Assembly (NCBI GenBank): GCA_037179515.1
Contig: JAXCGZ010001897.1
Location: 61,001 to 125,000 of the forward strand
Direction: 5' to 3'
Length of the DNA stretch: 64,000 bases
From: Halocaridina rubra
Taxonomy: Eukaryota > Arthropoda > Malacostraca > Decapoda > Atyidae
Below, in pieces: positions 43,023 to 57,062 of this stretch (position 1 is its first letter; each line of letters opens with the position of its first letter). The notes beneath the pieces are model-generated. The model had not been told where the DNA came from. It was given only the letters and a program-made list of their open reading frames with translations, and made no database searches. The position numbers and the translations under genes are program-made.

Positions 43023-43439
43023 CTGTTCTCCTCAGCTTGATTATATAGAACATCACTGCATCTAATCGACGACGCACAGTCATATTCAAATTCAAGTTTG
43101 GGCACCAGATGCCACTGTGACACTGTTTTAGTTTCATGGCTCCTTGATTATAATTGCTTGAGTTGAATTGTTAATTATTACACTTTTCATTGATCTGATG
43201 ACCATAAAACATGGATATAGCCACAAAAATTACAACTTTATTTGTTTAAAAAGACCGAGTTAGATACTAAAGTTTATTTCTTGGCGGCCATTTTAAAATT
43301 CGTGATAGCTGCCCCCAAAAGGAGTCAATGTCTTAAATAGTATTCTTATTGGGTTCCTTGACCCTGAAAACATAGGTATAGACGTCAATATCAGGTCTCT
43401 GTAAGTCTTGTAAGCCGAGATAGGGCCAAAAGTAGTTAT

Positions 43440-43598
43440 TTTGGTGGCAATTTTGAAAAGCACCCTCTTTAGCAAAAGTTATGCAAATTCAGATCGATCA
43501 CCCCAACTTTTTTGAAAGCCTTTGATGTGTGGAACAAGAAAATCATGGTTGATTAAGTGAAACAGAGATGGAAACGACATTCCCCCTAGAGCCAAGAG
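43440..43598 (-). repeat. Right terminal inverted repeat
   Basis: Reverse complement begins CTCTTGGCTCTAGGGGG and matches the left repeat inward to the region around AAATTGCCACCAAAATA. Confidence 0.8.
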
Positions 43599-44424
<826 letters not shown>

Positions 44425-44742
44425 CATTACATATGTGAAAACATGAATCATATTTTACCCCGACCGGGACTCGAACCTAGGACTTATGATTACTATGGTT
44501 ATTTCATGGCCCGAATGAGATTGGGAATTGAATTAAATGCTAAAATGAAGCCACGAGTGAGGTTGGGGAATCTGTAATATGAACATAGTGGCATTCAGTT
44601 AGAATGCGTTCATTCCTAAGTATAGCAGATATAAGCTATAAGGTTGGATTCCTTTTAACCTTCTGTGGTGTAATGGTAGCGCCTTGACTTAGTAATCATA
44701 AGTCCTACGTTCGAGTCCCGGTCGGGGTAAAAAATGATTCAT
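44425..44742. mobile_element. SINE-C inverted pair, tRNA heads facing inward
   Basis: A minus copy (44425-44493) and a plus copy (44658-44742) share about 50 bases as an inverted repeat, each with a T-arm GTTCGAGTCCCGGTCGGGGT followed by A-rich sequence and ATGATTCAT. The plus copy keeps a near-complete tRNA-like head: TGGTGTAATGGTAGC (A box), an anticodon-type hairpin (GACTTA/TAAGTC) and a B box. (AT)n follows at once. Confidence 0.7.
44658..44729 (+). other. tRNA-like sequence (SINE-C head, probably not a tRNA gene)
   Basis: D-stem GGTG/CGCC, anticodon-type stem GACTTA/TAAGTC with seven-base loop GTAATCA, T-loop TTCGAGT, and a partly paired acceptor. The T-stem has mismatches and a related sequence lies inverted nearby, which argues for a SINE head over a functional tRNA. 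Confidence 0.5.
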
Positions 44743-47365
<2,623 letters not shown>

Positions 47366-47377
47366 TGTGTGTGTGTG

Positions 47378-49140
47378 ATTACCTAATTGTGATTACCTAA
47401 TTGTGTTTACGGGAAAGAGCCCAAAGCTCGTATCTTCCCGTCTCCTGATCGGTTCCATTTTAGACTTAGTGATACTTATCATACCTGTCCTTAAAACTAT
47501 GGATTGAGATAGCATTAACTACCTCCTCGCTTAGCGAATTCCAATTATCAACTACTCTTACACTGAAAAAGTATTTCCTTACATCCTCCAAAGAAGTTTT
47601 CTTACGAAGCTTCAAACTATGACCTCTAGTTCTAGAGCCAGCCATATCGAAATATCGATCCCTATCCACTCTATCATAACCATGAAGGAATTTAAAGACT
47701 GTCACCATATCCCCCCTTACTCTTCTAGCTTCGAGTGATGGTAAGTCTAATTCCCTCAGCCTCTCATCATAACTGAGATTGCGTATTTCTGGCACCAGTT
47801 TCGTGGCATGTCTTTGAACTTTTTCAAGCTTAGCTATGTGCTTTTTCAAGTGCGGATTCCAAAAGGGGGCTGCATATTCGAGTTTTGGTCTCACATAGGT
47901 TACATAAATATTTCTGAACATTTCCTTGTCCATGTGCCTGAAGGCTACCCTTACATTTGATAAGAATGCATATGCTGCCCTTACTATGCCATTTATATGT
48001 ATTTCTGGAGACAAATCTGCCAGCATGTTTACTCCTAGGTCTCTCTCATTTTCTGTCTCTTGAAGTTGTACTCCAGCCACCGAGTAGTCAAGCTTGGGCC
48101 TTCTTGCACTTGTACCCATTCTCATTACCTTACATTTTGAAGTATTGAATTTCATTAGCCACTTTTCTGACCACTCATGCAGATTATTTAGATCCTCCTG
48201 AAGTTCTCTACCATTGTTCTCGTATTTTACTTTCTTCACAATCTTTGCATCATCTGCAAACATATTCATGAATGAATTTACAGACTCTGGTAGGTCATTT
48301 ACATATACAAGGAACAAAAGTGGTCCTAAAACTGAACCCTCTGGAACTCCACTACTAACTCTTCTCCATTCAGACACTGAGTGTCTTACTCTAACCCTCT
48401 GTTCCCTTCCTTCTAAGTAAGTTTTTATCCATTCCAAAACATTTCCACCTATTCTAGCCATTGAGTGCAGCTTCCTAATAAGTCTCCCATGTGGAACAGT
48501 GTCAAACGCTTTCTGGAAGTCTAGGAATATGCAATCTGCCCAGCCTTCTCTTTCCTGTAAGATTTGGCTTACCTCATCATAAAATTCTAATAAGTTTGTT
48601 ACTGTTGATCTACCTTCTCTGAAGCCATGTTGCCTCACTGACAAAAAGTTGAAGGATTCCAAGTGAAGAGAGATATGTTTCCTTAGTAGTTTCTCCATAA
48701 CTTTGCAAACTATGCTGGTCAAGGAAACTGGTCTATAGTTCAGAGCCATATCCCTCCTTCCCTTTTTGAAGATAGGTATCACATTTGCTTGTTTCCAGCA
48801 TCTTGGAATCTCCCCCGACTCCAGTGACTCCTTAAATATGATACTTAGTGCCACTGATATTGTGTTTGCGCATTTTTTAAGCACATGAGGGGATATGTCA
48901 TCAGGACCTGTAGCTTTATGAACATCTAAATCCATCAGCGCTTTGCATACCTCTGTGGCTGTAAGGTTGATGTTATCTAATACCGGCCCTTGAGCTTCTA
49001 TCACTGCAATCTGAGGGCGTGGGGTATTTTCTACTGTAAATACTGACTGAAACTCCTTGTTCAATTCTTTGCAGATTTCTTCATCCGTCTCAGTGATGCT
49101 TCCATCCTCTCTCTTTAGCCTTAAAAACTGTTCTTTTACC
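47378..49140 (-). mobile_element. CR1-A copy k: 5'-truncated, longest open RT frame
   Basis: Directly behind copy j in the same orientation, separated by a (TG)n of about 12 bases. The 3' tail has two ACAATTAGGTAATC units. The 5' end stops at GTAAAAGAACAG, next to (TG)n at 49141. Confidence 0.94.
47466..49140 (-). CDS. CR1-A copy k ORF2 fragment: open RT and C-terminal domain (about 557 codons)
   Basis: Open from the truncation to the normal stop. It starts at residues before S-I-T-E-T-D-E-E-I and includes [37 protein letters not shown] (catalytic Asp), G-V-P-E-G-S (Gln to Glu), M-F-A-D-D-A-K (catalytic pair) and the C-terminal domain ending D-K-Y-H. RT copies RNA to DNA at the nick made by the endonuclease, which is missing here. 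Without endonuclease, ORF1 or 5' UTR it is unlikely to move on its own. The frame's first ten codons read His-Thr repeats from the flanking (TG)n and are not element sequence. Confidence 0.88.
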
Positions 49141-49490
49141 TGTGTGTGTGTGTGTGTGTGTGTAAGCACAAACTATAAGCATGCAGAACTAAATGGTAAG
49201 GAAGCTCATCAGTGAAACAACTATAAGCATGAAGCACTAAATAGTAAGGAAACCCATCATTGAAACAGTGCATAGAAAATACAGCGCAATATTTCGGGTC
49301 CTAGCTGGACCCCTTCTCAAGCGCAAGTGCTCGACAAGGGGTGCAATTAGAACCCGAAATATAGCGTTATGTTTTCAAATGCGTTGTTTCACTGATGAGC
49401 TTCCTTACCATTTAGTTCTGCATGCTTATAGTTTGTGCTTACACACACACACACACACACACACACAACACACACACACACACACACACA
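49141..49490. repeat. Long palindrome with (TG)n/(CA)n ends and hammerhead-like motifs (Penelope-type terminal repeat?)
   Basis: Arms 49162-49220 and 49384-49442 are exact reverse complements (59 bases). Outside them (TG)n at 49141-49162 faces (CA)n at 49441-49490. The core (49284-49370) is an imperfect inverted repeat; each half has a stem such as GGGTCC-AGCTA-GGACC followed by CGAAA. A related half copy lies at 52545-52662. No protein is encoded. Confidence 0.7.
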
Positions 49491-50009
49491 AATGCTGATG
49501 GATTAGCTGGTAAGGCAGTAGAATTAAAAGATAGGATTCACAACAGTAAGGCAGATATAGTAGCAATTACAGAGACTAAGTTGAGTGAGGACATAAACAG
49601 TGTCACAGTTTTTCCTAAGGGTTTCAGAATACTAAGGGTTGAAAGATCTGAGAGGACTGGTGGAGAGATAGCACTGCTCATAAGTGAAAGGATTCAAGTT
49701 GAAGAAATAAACTTGGCTATAGAAAGTGAGTTCAAGGAATTTCTTGTTGCTCGCATAAATATTGGGTCAGAGAGCATTATAATAACTGTTGTATACAACC
49801 CACCAAGGAACCAAAATAGGCTTGAAGTTTATGAGGAAAGTCATATAGGTACTATTGAAGTCATAAACTCAGTTGTTAACATGGCACGGGAAAAAATATG
49901 TAGGATTTTGATTATGGGAGACTTTAATCATAAAGAGATATATTGGATAAATCTTGACCCACACAGTGGTGAGGACTCATTCGGGGCAAGATTCCTAGAT
50001 TGCGTATAA
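49491..50009 (+). pseudogene. CR1-A copy l endonuclease domain
   Basis: APE-type endonuclease that nicks target DNA for target-primed reverse transcription. Visible motifs: N-A-D-G-L, I-T-E-T-K-L (catalytic Glu), V-V-Y-N-P-P, M-G-D-F-N-H (catalytic Asp/Asn). The terminal G-K-S-D-H lies after the stop, near 50135, so the domain is split and not functional. Confidence 0.87.
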
Positions 50010-50156
50010 GGGAATTTCCTACACCAACATGTAATGGAACCAACAAGGGCCAGGGGTGGGGATGAGCCATCACTACTTGATCTAGTGTTCACAGATAATG
50101 TGTTGGATATTGAAAAAAATTAGTATGAACCACCAATTGGAAAGAGTGACCATTGT

Positions 50157-50777
50157 GTGTTGTTGATGGAGTATATCATTGAAGATATTCTTCCTGAGAG
50201 TAGAGGCACTGAGGACATGAGGAGGAACTATCTGAAAGGAGATTACATCAAAATGAATGAGCTTTTTGCAGTTCTTGACTGGAGAACCTTATTTTACAAC
50301 AAATCTGTACAAGAAATGTATGACATCTTTTGTGAGAAATATGGGAAGATAGTAGATTGCTGCATACCTGTCACCAAAGTAGGTGTAATTCATGCCAGAG
50401 AGAAATGGTTCAATAATGGGTGCAAAAGAGCTAAGGAGTGGAGAGATAAATGCTGGAAAAGGTATAGGAGGAGAAAAAACATAAATGCCTGGCAAACCTA
50501 CAAAAGAGCAAGAAATGACTGCCTAAGTAAAAGGACAGAGGCAGAGAGAGACTATGAGACGGACATCACCAGGAAGGCTAAAGAAAATCCCAAGCTTTTC
50601 CACAGCTTTATCAGAGGAAAGCTGAAGGTAAAAGAACAGGTTTTAAGGCTAAAGAGAGCGGATGGAAGCATCACTGAGACGGATGAAGAGATCTGCAAAG
50701 AATTGAACAAGGAGTTTCAGTCAGTATTTACAGTAGAAAATACCCCACGCCCTCAGATTGCAGTGATAGAAGTTTAA
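50157..50777 (+). pseudogene. CR1-A copy l post-endonuclease region
   Basis: A basic region rich in Lys, Arg and Glu (R-D-K-C-W-K-R-Y-R-R-R-K-N, F-H-S-F-I-R-G-K-L-K-V-K) linking endonuclease and RT. It ends at a stop (50775-50777) where related copies read through. Confidence 0.85.
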
Positions 50778-50831
50778 GGGCCGGTATTAGAGAACATCAA
50801 CCTTACAGCCACAGAGGTATGCGAAGCGCTG

Positions 50832-52301
50832 ATGGATTTAGATGTTCATAAAGCTACAGGTCCCGATGACATATCCCCTCATGTGCTTAAAAAATGCGCA
50901 AACACAATATCAGTGGCACTAAGTATCATATTTAAGGAGTCACTGGAGTCGGGGGAGATTCCAAGATGCTGGAAACAAGCAAATGTGATACCTATCTTCA
51001 AAAAGGGAAGTAGGGATATGGCTCTGAACTATAGACCAGTTTCCTTGACCAGCATAGTTTGCAAAGTTATGGAGAAACTACTAAGGAAACATATCTCTCT
51101 TCACTTGGAATCCTTCAACTTTTTGTCAGTGAGGCAACATGGCTTCAGAGAAGGTAGATCAACAGTAACAAACTTATTAGAATTTTATGATGAGGTAAGC
51201 CAAATCTTACAGGAAAGAGAGGGCTGGGCAGATTGCATATTCCTAGACTTCCAGAAAGCGTTTGACACTGTTCCACATGGGAGACTTATTAGGAAACTGC
51301 AATCAATGACTAGAATAGGTGGAAATGTTTTGGAATGGATAAAAACTTACTTAGAAGGAAGGGAACAGAGGGTTAGAGTAAGACACTCAGTGTCTGAATG
51401 GAGAAGAGTTAGTAGTGGAGTTCCAGAGGGTTCAGTTTTAGGGCCACTTTTGTTCCTTGTATATGTAAATGACCTACCAGAGTCTGTAAATTCATTCATG
51501 AATATGTTTGCAGATGATGCAAAGATTGTGAAGAAAGTAAAAAGCGAGAACAATGGTAGAGAACTTCAGGAGGATCTAAATAATCTGCATGAGTGGTCAG
51601 AAAAGTGGCTAATGAAATTCAATATTTCAAAATGTAAGGTAATGAGAATGGGTACAAGTGCAAGAAGGCCCAAGCTTGACTACTCGGTGGCTGGAGTACA
51701 ACTTCAAGAGACAGAAAATGAGAGAGATCTAGGAGTAAACATACTGGCAGATTTGTCTCCAGAAATACATATAAATGGCATAGTAAGGGCAGCATATGCA
51801 TTCTTATCAAATGTAAGGGTAGCCTTCAGGCACATGGACAAGGAAATGTTCAGAAATATTTATGTAACCTATGTGAGGCTAAAACTCGAATATGCAGCCC
51901 CCTTTTGGAATCCGCACTTGAAAAAGCACATAGCTAAGCTTGAAAAAGTTCAAAGACATGCCACGAAACTGGTGCCAGAAATACGCAATCTCAGTTATGA
52001 TGAGAGGCTGAGGGAATTAGACTTACCATCACTCGAAGCTAGAAGAGTGAGGGGGGATATGGTGACAGTCTTTAAATTCCTTCATGGTTATGATAGAGTG
52101 GATAGGGATGGATATTTTGATATGGCTGGCTCTAGAACTAGAGGTCATAGTTTGAAGCTTTGTAAGAAAACATCTTTGGAGGATGTAAGGAAATACTTTT
52201 TCAGTGTAAGAGTAGTTGATAATTGGAATAGGCTAAGCGAGGAGGTAGTTAATGCTATCTCAATCCATAGTTTTAAGGACAGGTATGATAAGTATCACTA
52301 A
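50832..52301 (+). CDS. CR1-A copy l RT and C-terminal domain (489 codons, open)
   Basis: Complete RT from M-D-L-D-V-H-K-A-T-G-P-D-D to F-A-D-D and thumb, followed by the C-terminal domain. The second-strand motif is G-V-P-E-G-S. It is open from the Met at 50832 but is only part of ORF2, being cut off from its endonuclease by stops. Confidence 0.88.
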   Translation: MDLDVHKATGPDDISPHVLKKCANTISVALSIIFKESLESGEIPRCWKQANVIPIFKKGSRDMALNYRPVSLTSIVCKVMEKLLRKHISLHLESFNFLSVRQHGFREGRSTVTNLLEFYDEVSQILQEREGWADCIFLDFQKAFDTVPHGRLIRKLQSMTRIGGNVLEWIKTYLEGREQRVRVRHSVSEWRRVSSGVPEGSVLGPLLFLVYVNDLPESVNSFMNMFADDAKIVKKVKSENNGRELQEDLNNLHEWSEKWLMKFNISKCKVMRMGTSARRPKLDYSVAGVQLQETENERDLGVNILADLSPEIHINGIVRAAYAFLSNVRVAFRHMDKEMFRNIYVTYVRLKLEYAAPFWNPHLKKHIAKLEKVQRHATKLVPEIRNLSYDERLRELDLPSLEARRVRGDMVTVFKFLHGYDRVDRDGYFDMAGSRTRGHSLKLCKKTSLEDVRKYFFSVRVVDNWNRLSEEVVNAISIHSFKDRYDKYH

Positions 52302-52389
52302 GTCTAAAATGGAACGGATGAGGAGACGGGAAGATACGAGCTTTGGGCTCTTTCCCGTAAACACAATTAGGTAATCACAAATAGGTAAT

Positions 52390-52662
<273 letters not shown>

Positions 52663-52878
52663 ATATATTAAAGAACAGTCACAGCAGGAGTAATAAATAA
52701 AAAGTCCACAGGAGGCGGGAGAGGATTATTCGTTTTCGATATTCACCTCTGAGGGGGGGCCATCCTTGGTGGGCCCACAGGGATCGTCTGGATACATCGG
52801 TAAAGATAAGAGGGAACAGAGGCATTCTGCTCAAAATTAAGTCTCCTTCAATTTTTGATGTGCCCTGTAGAGCATACA

Positions 52879-53892
52879 AACAAACAAACAAACAAACATT
52901 TATTTCCATTTTTGTACAATGGTTATTCTTCTATAATTAAAAGTAACTTATAAGTCGACATGTAATTGTAGTAATAAGTAAGAGGGTAATACATACAATT
53001 AAATTAAATGTAGCTGTCCTAGAAAATAATAATGCTGTAATAGAAATGATAACAATAATGTTAATAATAAAGTAGTAATAATAACACTCGATACAGTATC
53101 CTTATAATCGGCATCATCACCATATTTGTTTTCCTTACAGTGAGAATAATTGGTTCTTAGCTTAGAGAACAGAGAAGTCGGTATCAGTTTATATATGGAG
53201 AGGTTAGTGCTAAGGGAAATTGCATTAAATCATTAAGTTTACTTTATGTGTGAGCGGCAACTATTTGTTCAGAAGAAAACTATATAGTTTGCCTCTGAAA
53301 GCTGCGAAGGAGGATGCATTTTTAAGATGCTCTGGCGTATTGTTCCAGAGCGTTGGTCCGTTAATAGTGATCATCTTTGAACCTGTTTCTGTGTTTGTTC
53401 TCTGATTAAAGAGCTCACTGCTCTGTCTTGTGTTGGTTCCCCTTATATCCCTGACTGTTTTTAAATCATATAGCCAGCTAGGATAATGATGGTCCCGAAC
53501 TTTGTATACAAAAAACATAAATAGCATAAGCGACCTTGTTTTCTGTCCGCAGCCACCCAAATTTATTGAGAGCTGGTGTGATGTGGTCATATTTTCTTAT
53601 TCCTCCCAGGGCAACTCGAGCTGCAAAATTAATAAGCTTCAGTATTCTGTTTATCTGAGTCTTAGTGGTAGCTCCCCAAACAGTTGTGCAGTAATTAATG
53701 TGACTTAGGGCTAGAAATTCAACAACAGTTATGCGAGTGGTAGTCTCAAAATTGTCCTTTATACGTGATAAGTAGATTAATGTTCCTGTAACCTTTTTGC
53801 ATACTTTATCTATGAGGGAATCAAACAACATGTACTTATCAAAGTGAATTCCTAGATTTTTTACTGTTTTGCTAGGTGTAATGATATTGCCG
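52879..53892 (-). mobile_element. LINE-C: 3' end of a third LINE lineage with (TTTG)n tail
   Basis: Minus strand from about 53892: K-N-L-G-I-H-F-D (RT thumb), then S-H-I-N-Y-C-T-T-V-W-G (53831-53478), then N-T-E-T-G-S-K-M-I-T-I-N-G-P-T-L-W-N and F-R-G-K-L-Y-S-F-L-L (53590-53261). This C-terminal pattern is seen in Rex1/L2/CR1-group elements. One frameshift near 53510. The 3' UTR ends AAATAAATG and four TTTG units (52881-52902). Confidence 0.8.
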
Positions 53893-54540
53893 CAAAAAGG
53901 GGAAAGTCGAGATAGGATAGGGGTGAAGTGGGGAGAGGTGATGGCGACATGTGCATGCTCCCAACCCCTAGAGGACCATCAGGAAGGAAGGGCAAGAAAA
54001 AACAGACGAAAACAAATTTTTGAATATATAAAAATAAAAATAAATGGATAAACAAAAGGGAGAGGATTAAAGATGAAATATCATATCCCGATTGAGCTAA
54101 GGCGAATAAGTGAGGTATGTGGTGGAATGTGGTGAATGTGTGTTCTTTGGCTTGGCCACCTCCTTTACAAGGAGGAATGGGGCCATGCATGTCTAAACCT
54201 TAAAATATATATCCTTATTGAATGATAAAAAGTCATAATAATATTTTAATCCCTAATTAATGATATTAATCGAATTAGAAGATAATCTCCTTAATTAATA
54301 CATATGTGAAAATAACATTGAACAAAAGACAAACAAACTGAAAATAACAAATATTATACAGAAGGAATGATGAAAGTAACAGAACAGAGAAATACAACAA
54401 AGGAATATGAAAACCATGGAAAAATATGTAAATTTAAATGACAGTAACAAGGAGAAAAACAATATTGCAATAAATAGAATAAAATAAATAGATAAATGGA
54501 AATCGAATCGAGTTTACCTCACCCTCTCTCTTTTCTAATA
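53893..54540. other. Gene-free stretch
   Basis: No convincing coding frame or element, AT-rich toward 54200-54500. Confidence 0.4.
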
Positions 54541-54700
54541 AGGGATAGGAAGCTGCATTCTTGGGAAGAACTTTGGTTTTGGAAGGTGTGATCATTTCCC
54601 TGAGTGTATGCCCTTTCTAAATTTAGTCCGTGGTGGACCTCGAATTCTCACCCTGACATCTCGCAGTTGTGAACACTACCACTTTGGCCGCGGTGACCCC
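54541..54700 (-). mobile_element. SINE-B copy 3, strongly diverged
   Basis: Minus strand starts GGTCACCGCGGCCAAAGTGG (A-box region), with B-box-like GAATTCGAGGTCC near 54640, and a body matching SINE-B (TGATCATTTCCCTGAGTG, TTCTTGGGAAGAAC in plus orientation). Confidence 0.6.
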
Positions 54701-54736
54701 AAAATGAAAAACGAATAGCTCAATAAAAATGTATAA

Positions 54737-54738
<2 letters not shown>

Positions 54739-54813
<75 letters not shown>

Positions 54814-54860
54814 TAATGATGATGATAATTATAAGAATTTATTTATTATTATTATTATTA
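54739..54860. repeat. (AAT)n and (TTA)n microsatellites
   Basis: About 24 AAT units, a GATG break, and six TTA units. Confidence 0.93.
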
Positions 54861-54874
54861 TGATCGTAACTCAC

Positions 54875-55815
<941 letters not shown>

Positions 55816-56796
55816 AATAGTCTCTATCTCCTCACTCTCTCAATCAATATCTATCCTTCATATTGGAAGCACGTTCTAGTTCAGCCTGTTCCTAATAAGA
55901 CTGACCACTCTATTCCTTCTATATACCGACCTATTGCCCTCTCCAGTGCTATCGCTAAAGTAATCGAAACTTTTCTCAATTCTCACTTCTTGAAGCATCT
56001 TGAATCTAATTTTCTTATTTCCGATCACCAGTACATCTTCCGCAAGACAAGTTCCACTGGTGACCTCCTGTCCTATCATACTTATGTATGGTCATCTTCT
56101 TTGAGGGAATCCTTTACCGTAGCCCTTGATATTTCTAAGGCTTTTGACAGTGTGGCACTGCTTGTGTCTTTACCCCTTCTCTTTATTCTCTTATTTCCAG
56201 TTTTCTTTCTGACTTTTATATCTTTGGTTGTTGAAGGCACAACATTTTACTTATTCCTAGCTACCAGTGGTGTTCCACAACGCTCTGTTCTTTCGCCAAC
56301 TCTTTTTCTTCTCTTCATCAACTATCTTTTCCAGTCCCCATCCTCTTCTATTCTCCACAACTTTGTCAACGTTTCAACCCTTCATTTTATTTTACTTTTT
56401 CTTGACAACCTTCACTTGCTACTCGTAATCGGTCTTTCCTCAACTCTCAACTCCGAATTACAGAGAGTATCTGAGTGGGGAATCACCCAAAATTCAGTTA
56501 AATTTCATGCCTCCAAGACAGTTTCTGGCTATCACTTTATCTTATTCTCATCCTGATAGCCCTATTGTCTTTGAAATCAGCAGAATATACCCTCTTCATT
56601 CTATTAACATATTAAGACTCCAGATAGCCTCTAATTTCTAAATCTGCTTCTGAAAAATTGGAGGTACTGTTTCGTTTTCGTCATTAGTTTTCCTATTCAG
56701 TTACTTAAAATCTATAGAGGTTTTATCCTTCCCCTCTTTGAATATTGCTCACACATCTGAGGTGCTTCTTTTTATACTCATCTTCAATATGGGTTG

Positions 56797-57062
56797 TGTT
56801 GAGGGTAAACTTAATCGACAAATATATTTTTCTTAAATTTACTAATTAGATTAATAATTTTCACAATAATATAATTGATATATTTTTTATATATATGCCC
56901 AGTACATATTTTCCAAGCTGGCATTTTCTTTTTGTACATGTCTTAACGTTGTATGACGCTTCTTATAGTAAACAAATAATAACCGGTGACTGTGACTTTC
57001 AATTATATCCCCAAAATTGCTCTTTATCCACCATCATGACTCATAGTGGTCATACCTTAACA
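56797..57062 (+). repeat. 5' LTR of the copia element
   Basis: Differs from the 3' LTR by about six substitutions and two small indels (about 2.3 percent substitutions by eye). A TATATATA stretch near 56890 could serve as TATA box. Confidence 0.95.

Larger units (their letters stand above)
39252..43598 (-). mobile_element. DNA transposon, 4,347 bp, long terminal inverted repeats, TA flanks
   Basis: Ends are inverted copies beginning CTCTWGGCTCTAGGRGG and extend about 150 bases with roughly 80 percent identity by eye (shared blocks: CATCTCTGTTT, CAACCATGATTTTCTTGTTC, GGTGATCGATCT, AACTTTTGCTA). TA lies outside each end (39250-39251, 43599-43600). It interrupts LINE-B copy s, whose sequence resumes on the far side. 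It carries one broken minus-strand gene. The superfamily was not recognised. Confidence 0.8.

Noticed and set aside
44658..44729. Functional tRNA gene
   Set aside because: Mismatched T-stem and acceptor, an inverted partner sequence and a SINE-type tail point to a tRNA-derived repeat.
53869..54190. Open frames of 60-109 codons around 53.9-54.2 kb
   Set aside because: No domain, no splice context and no resemblance to known families; probably chance frames.
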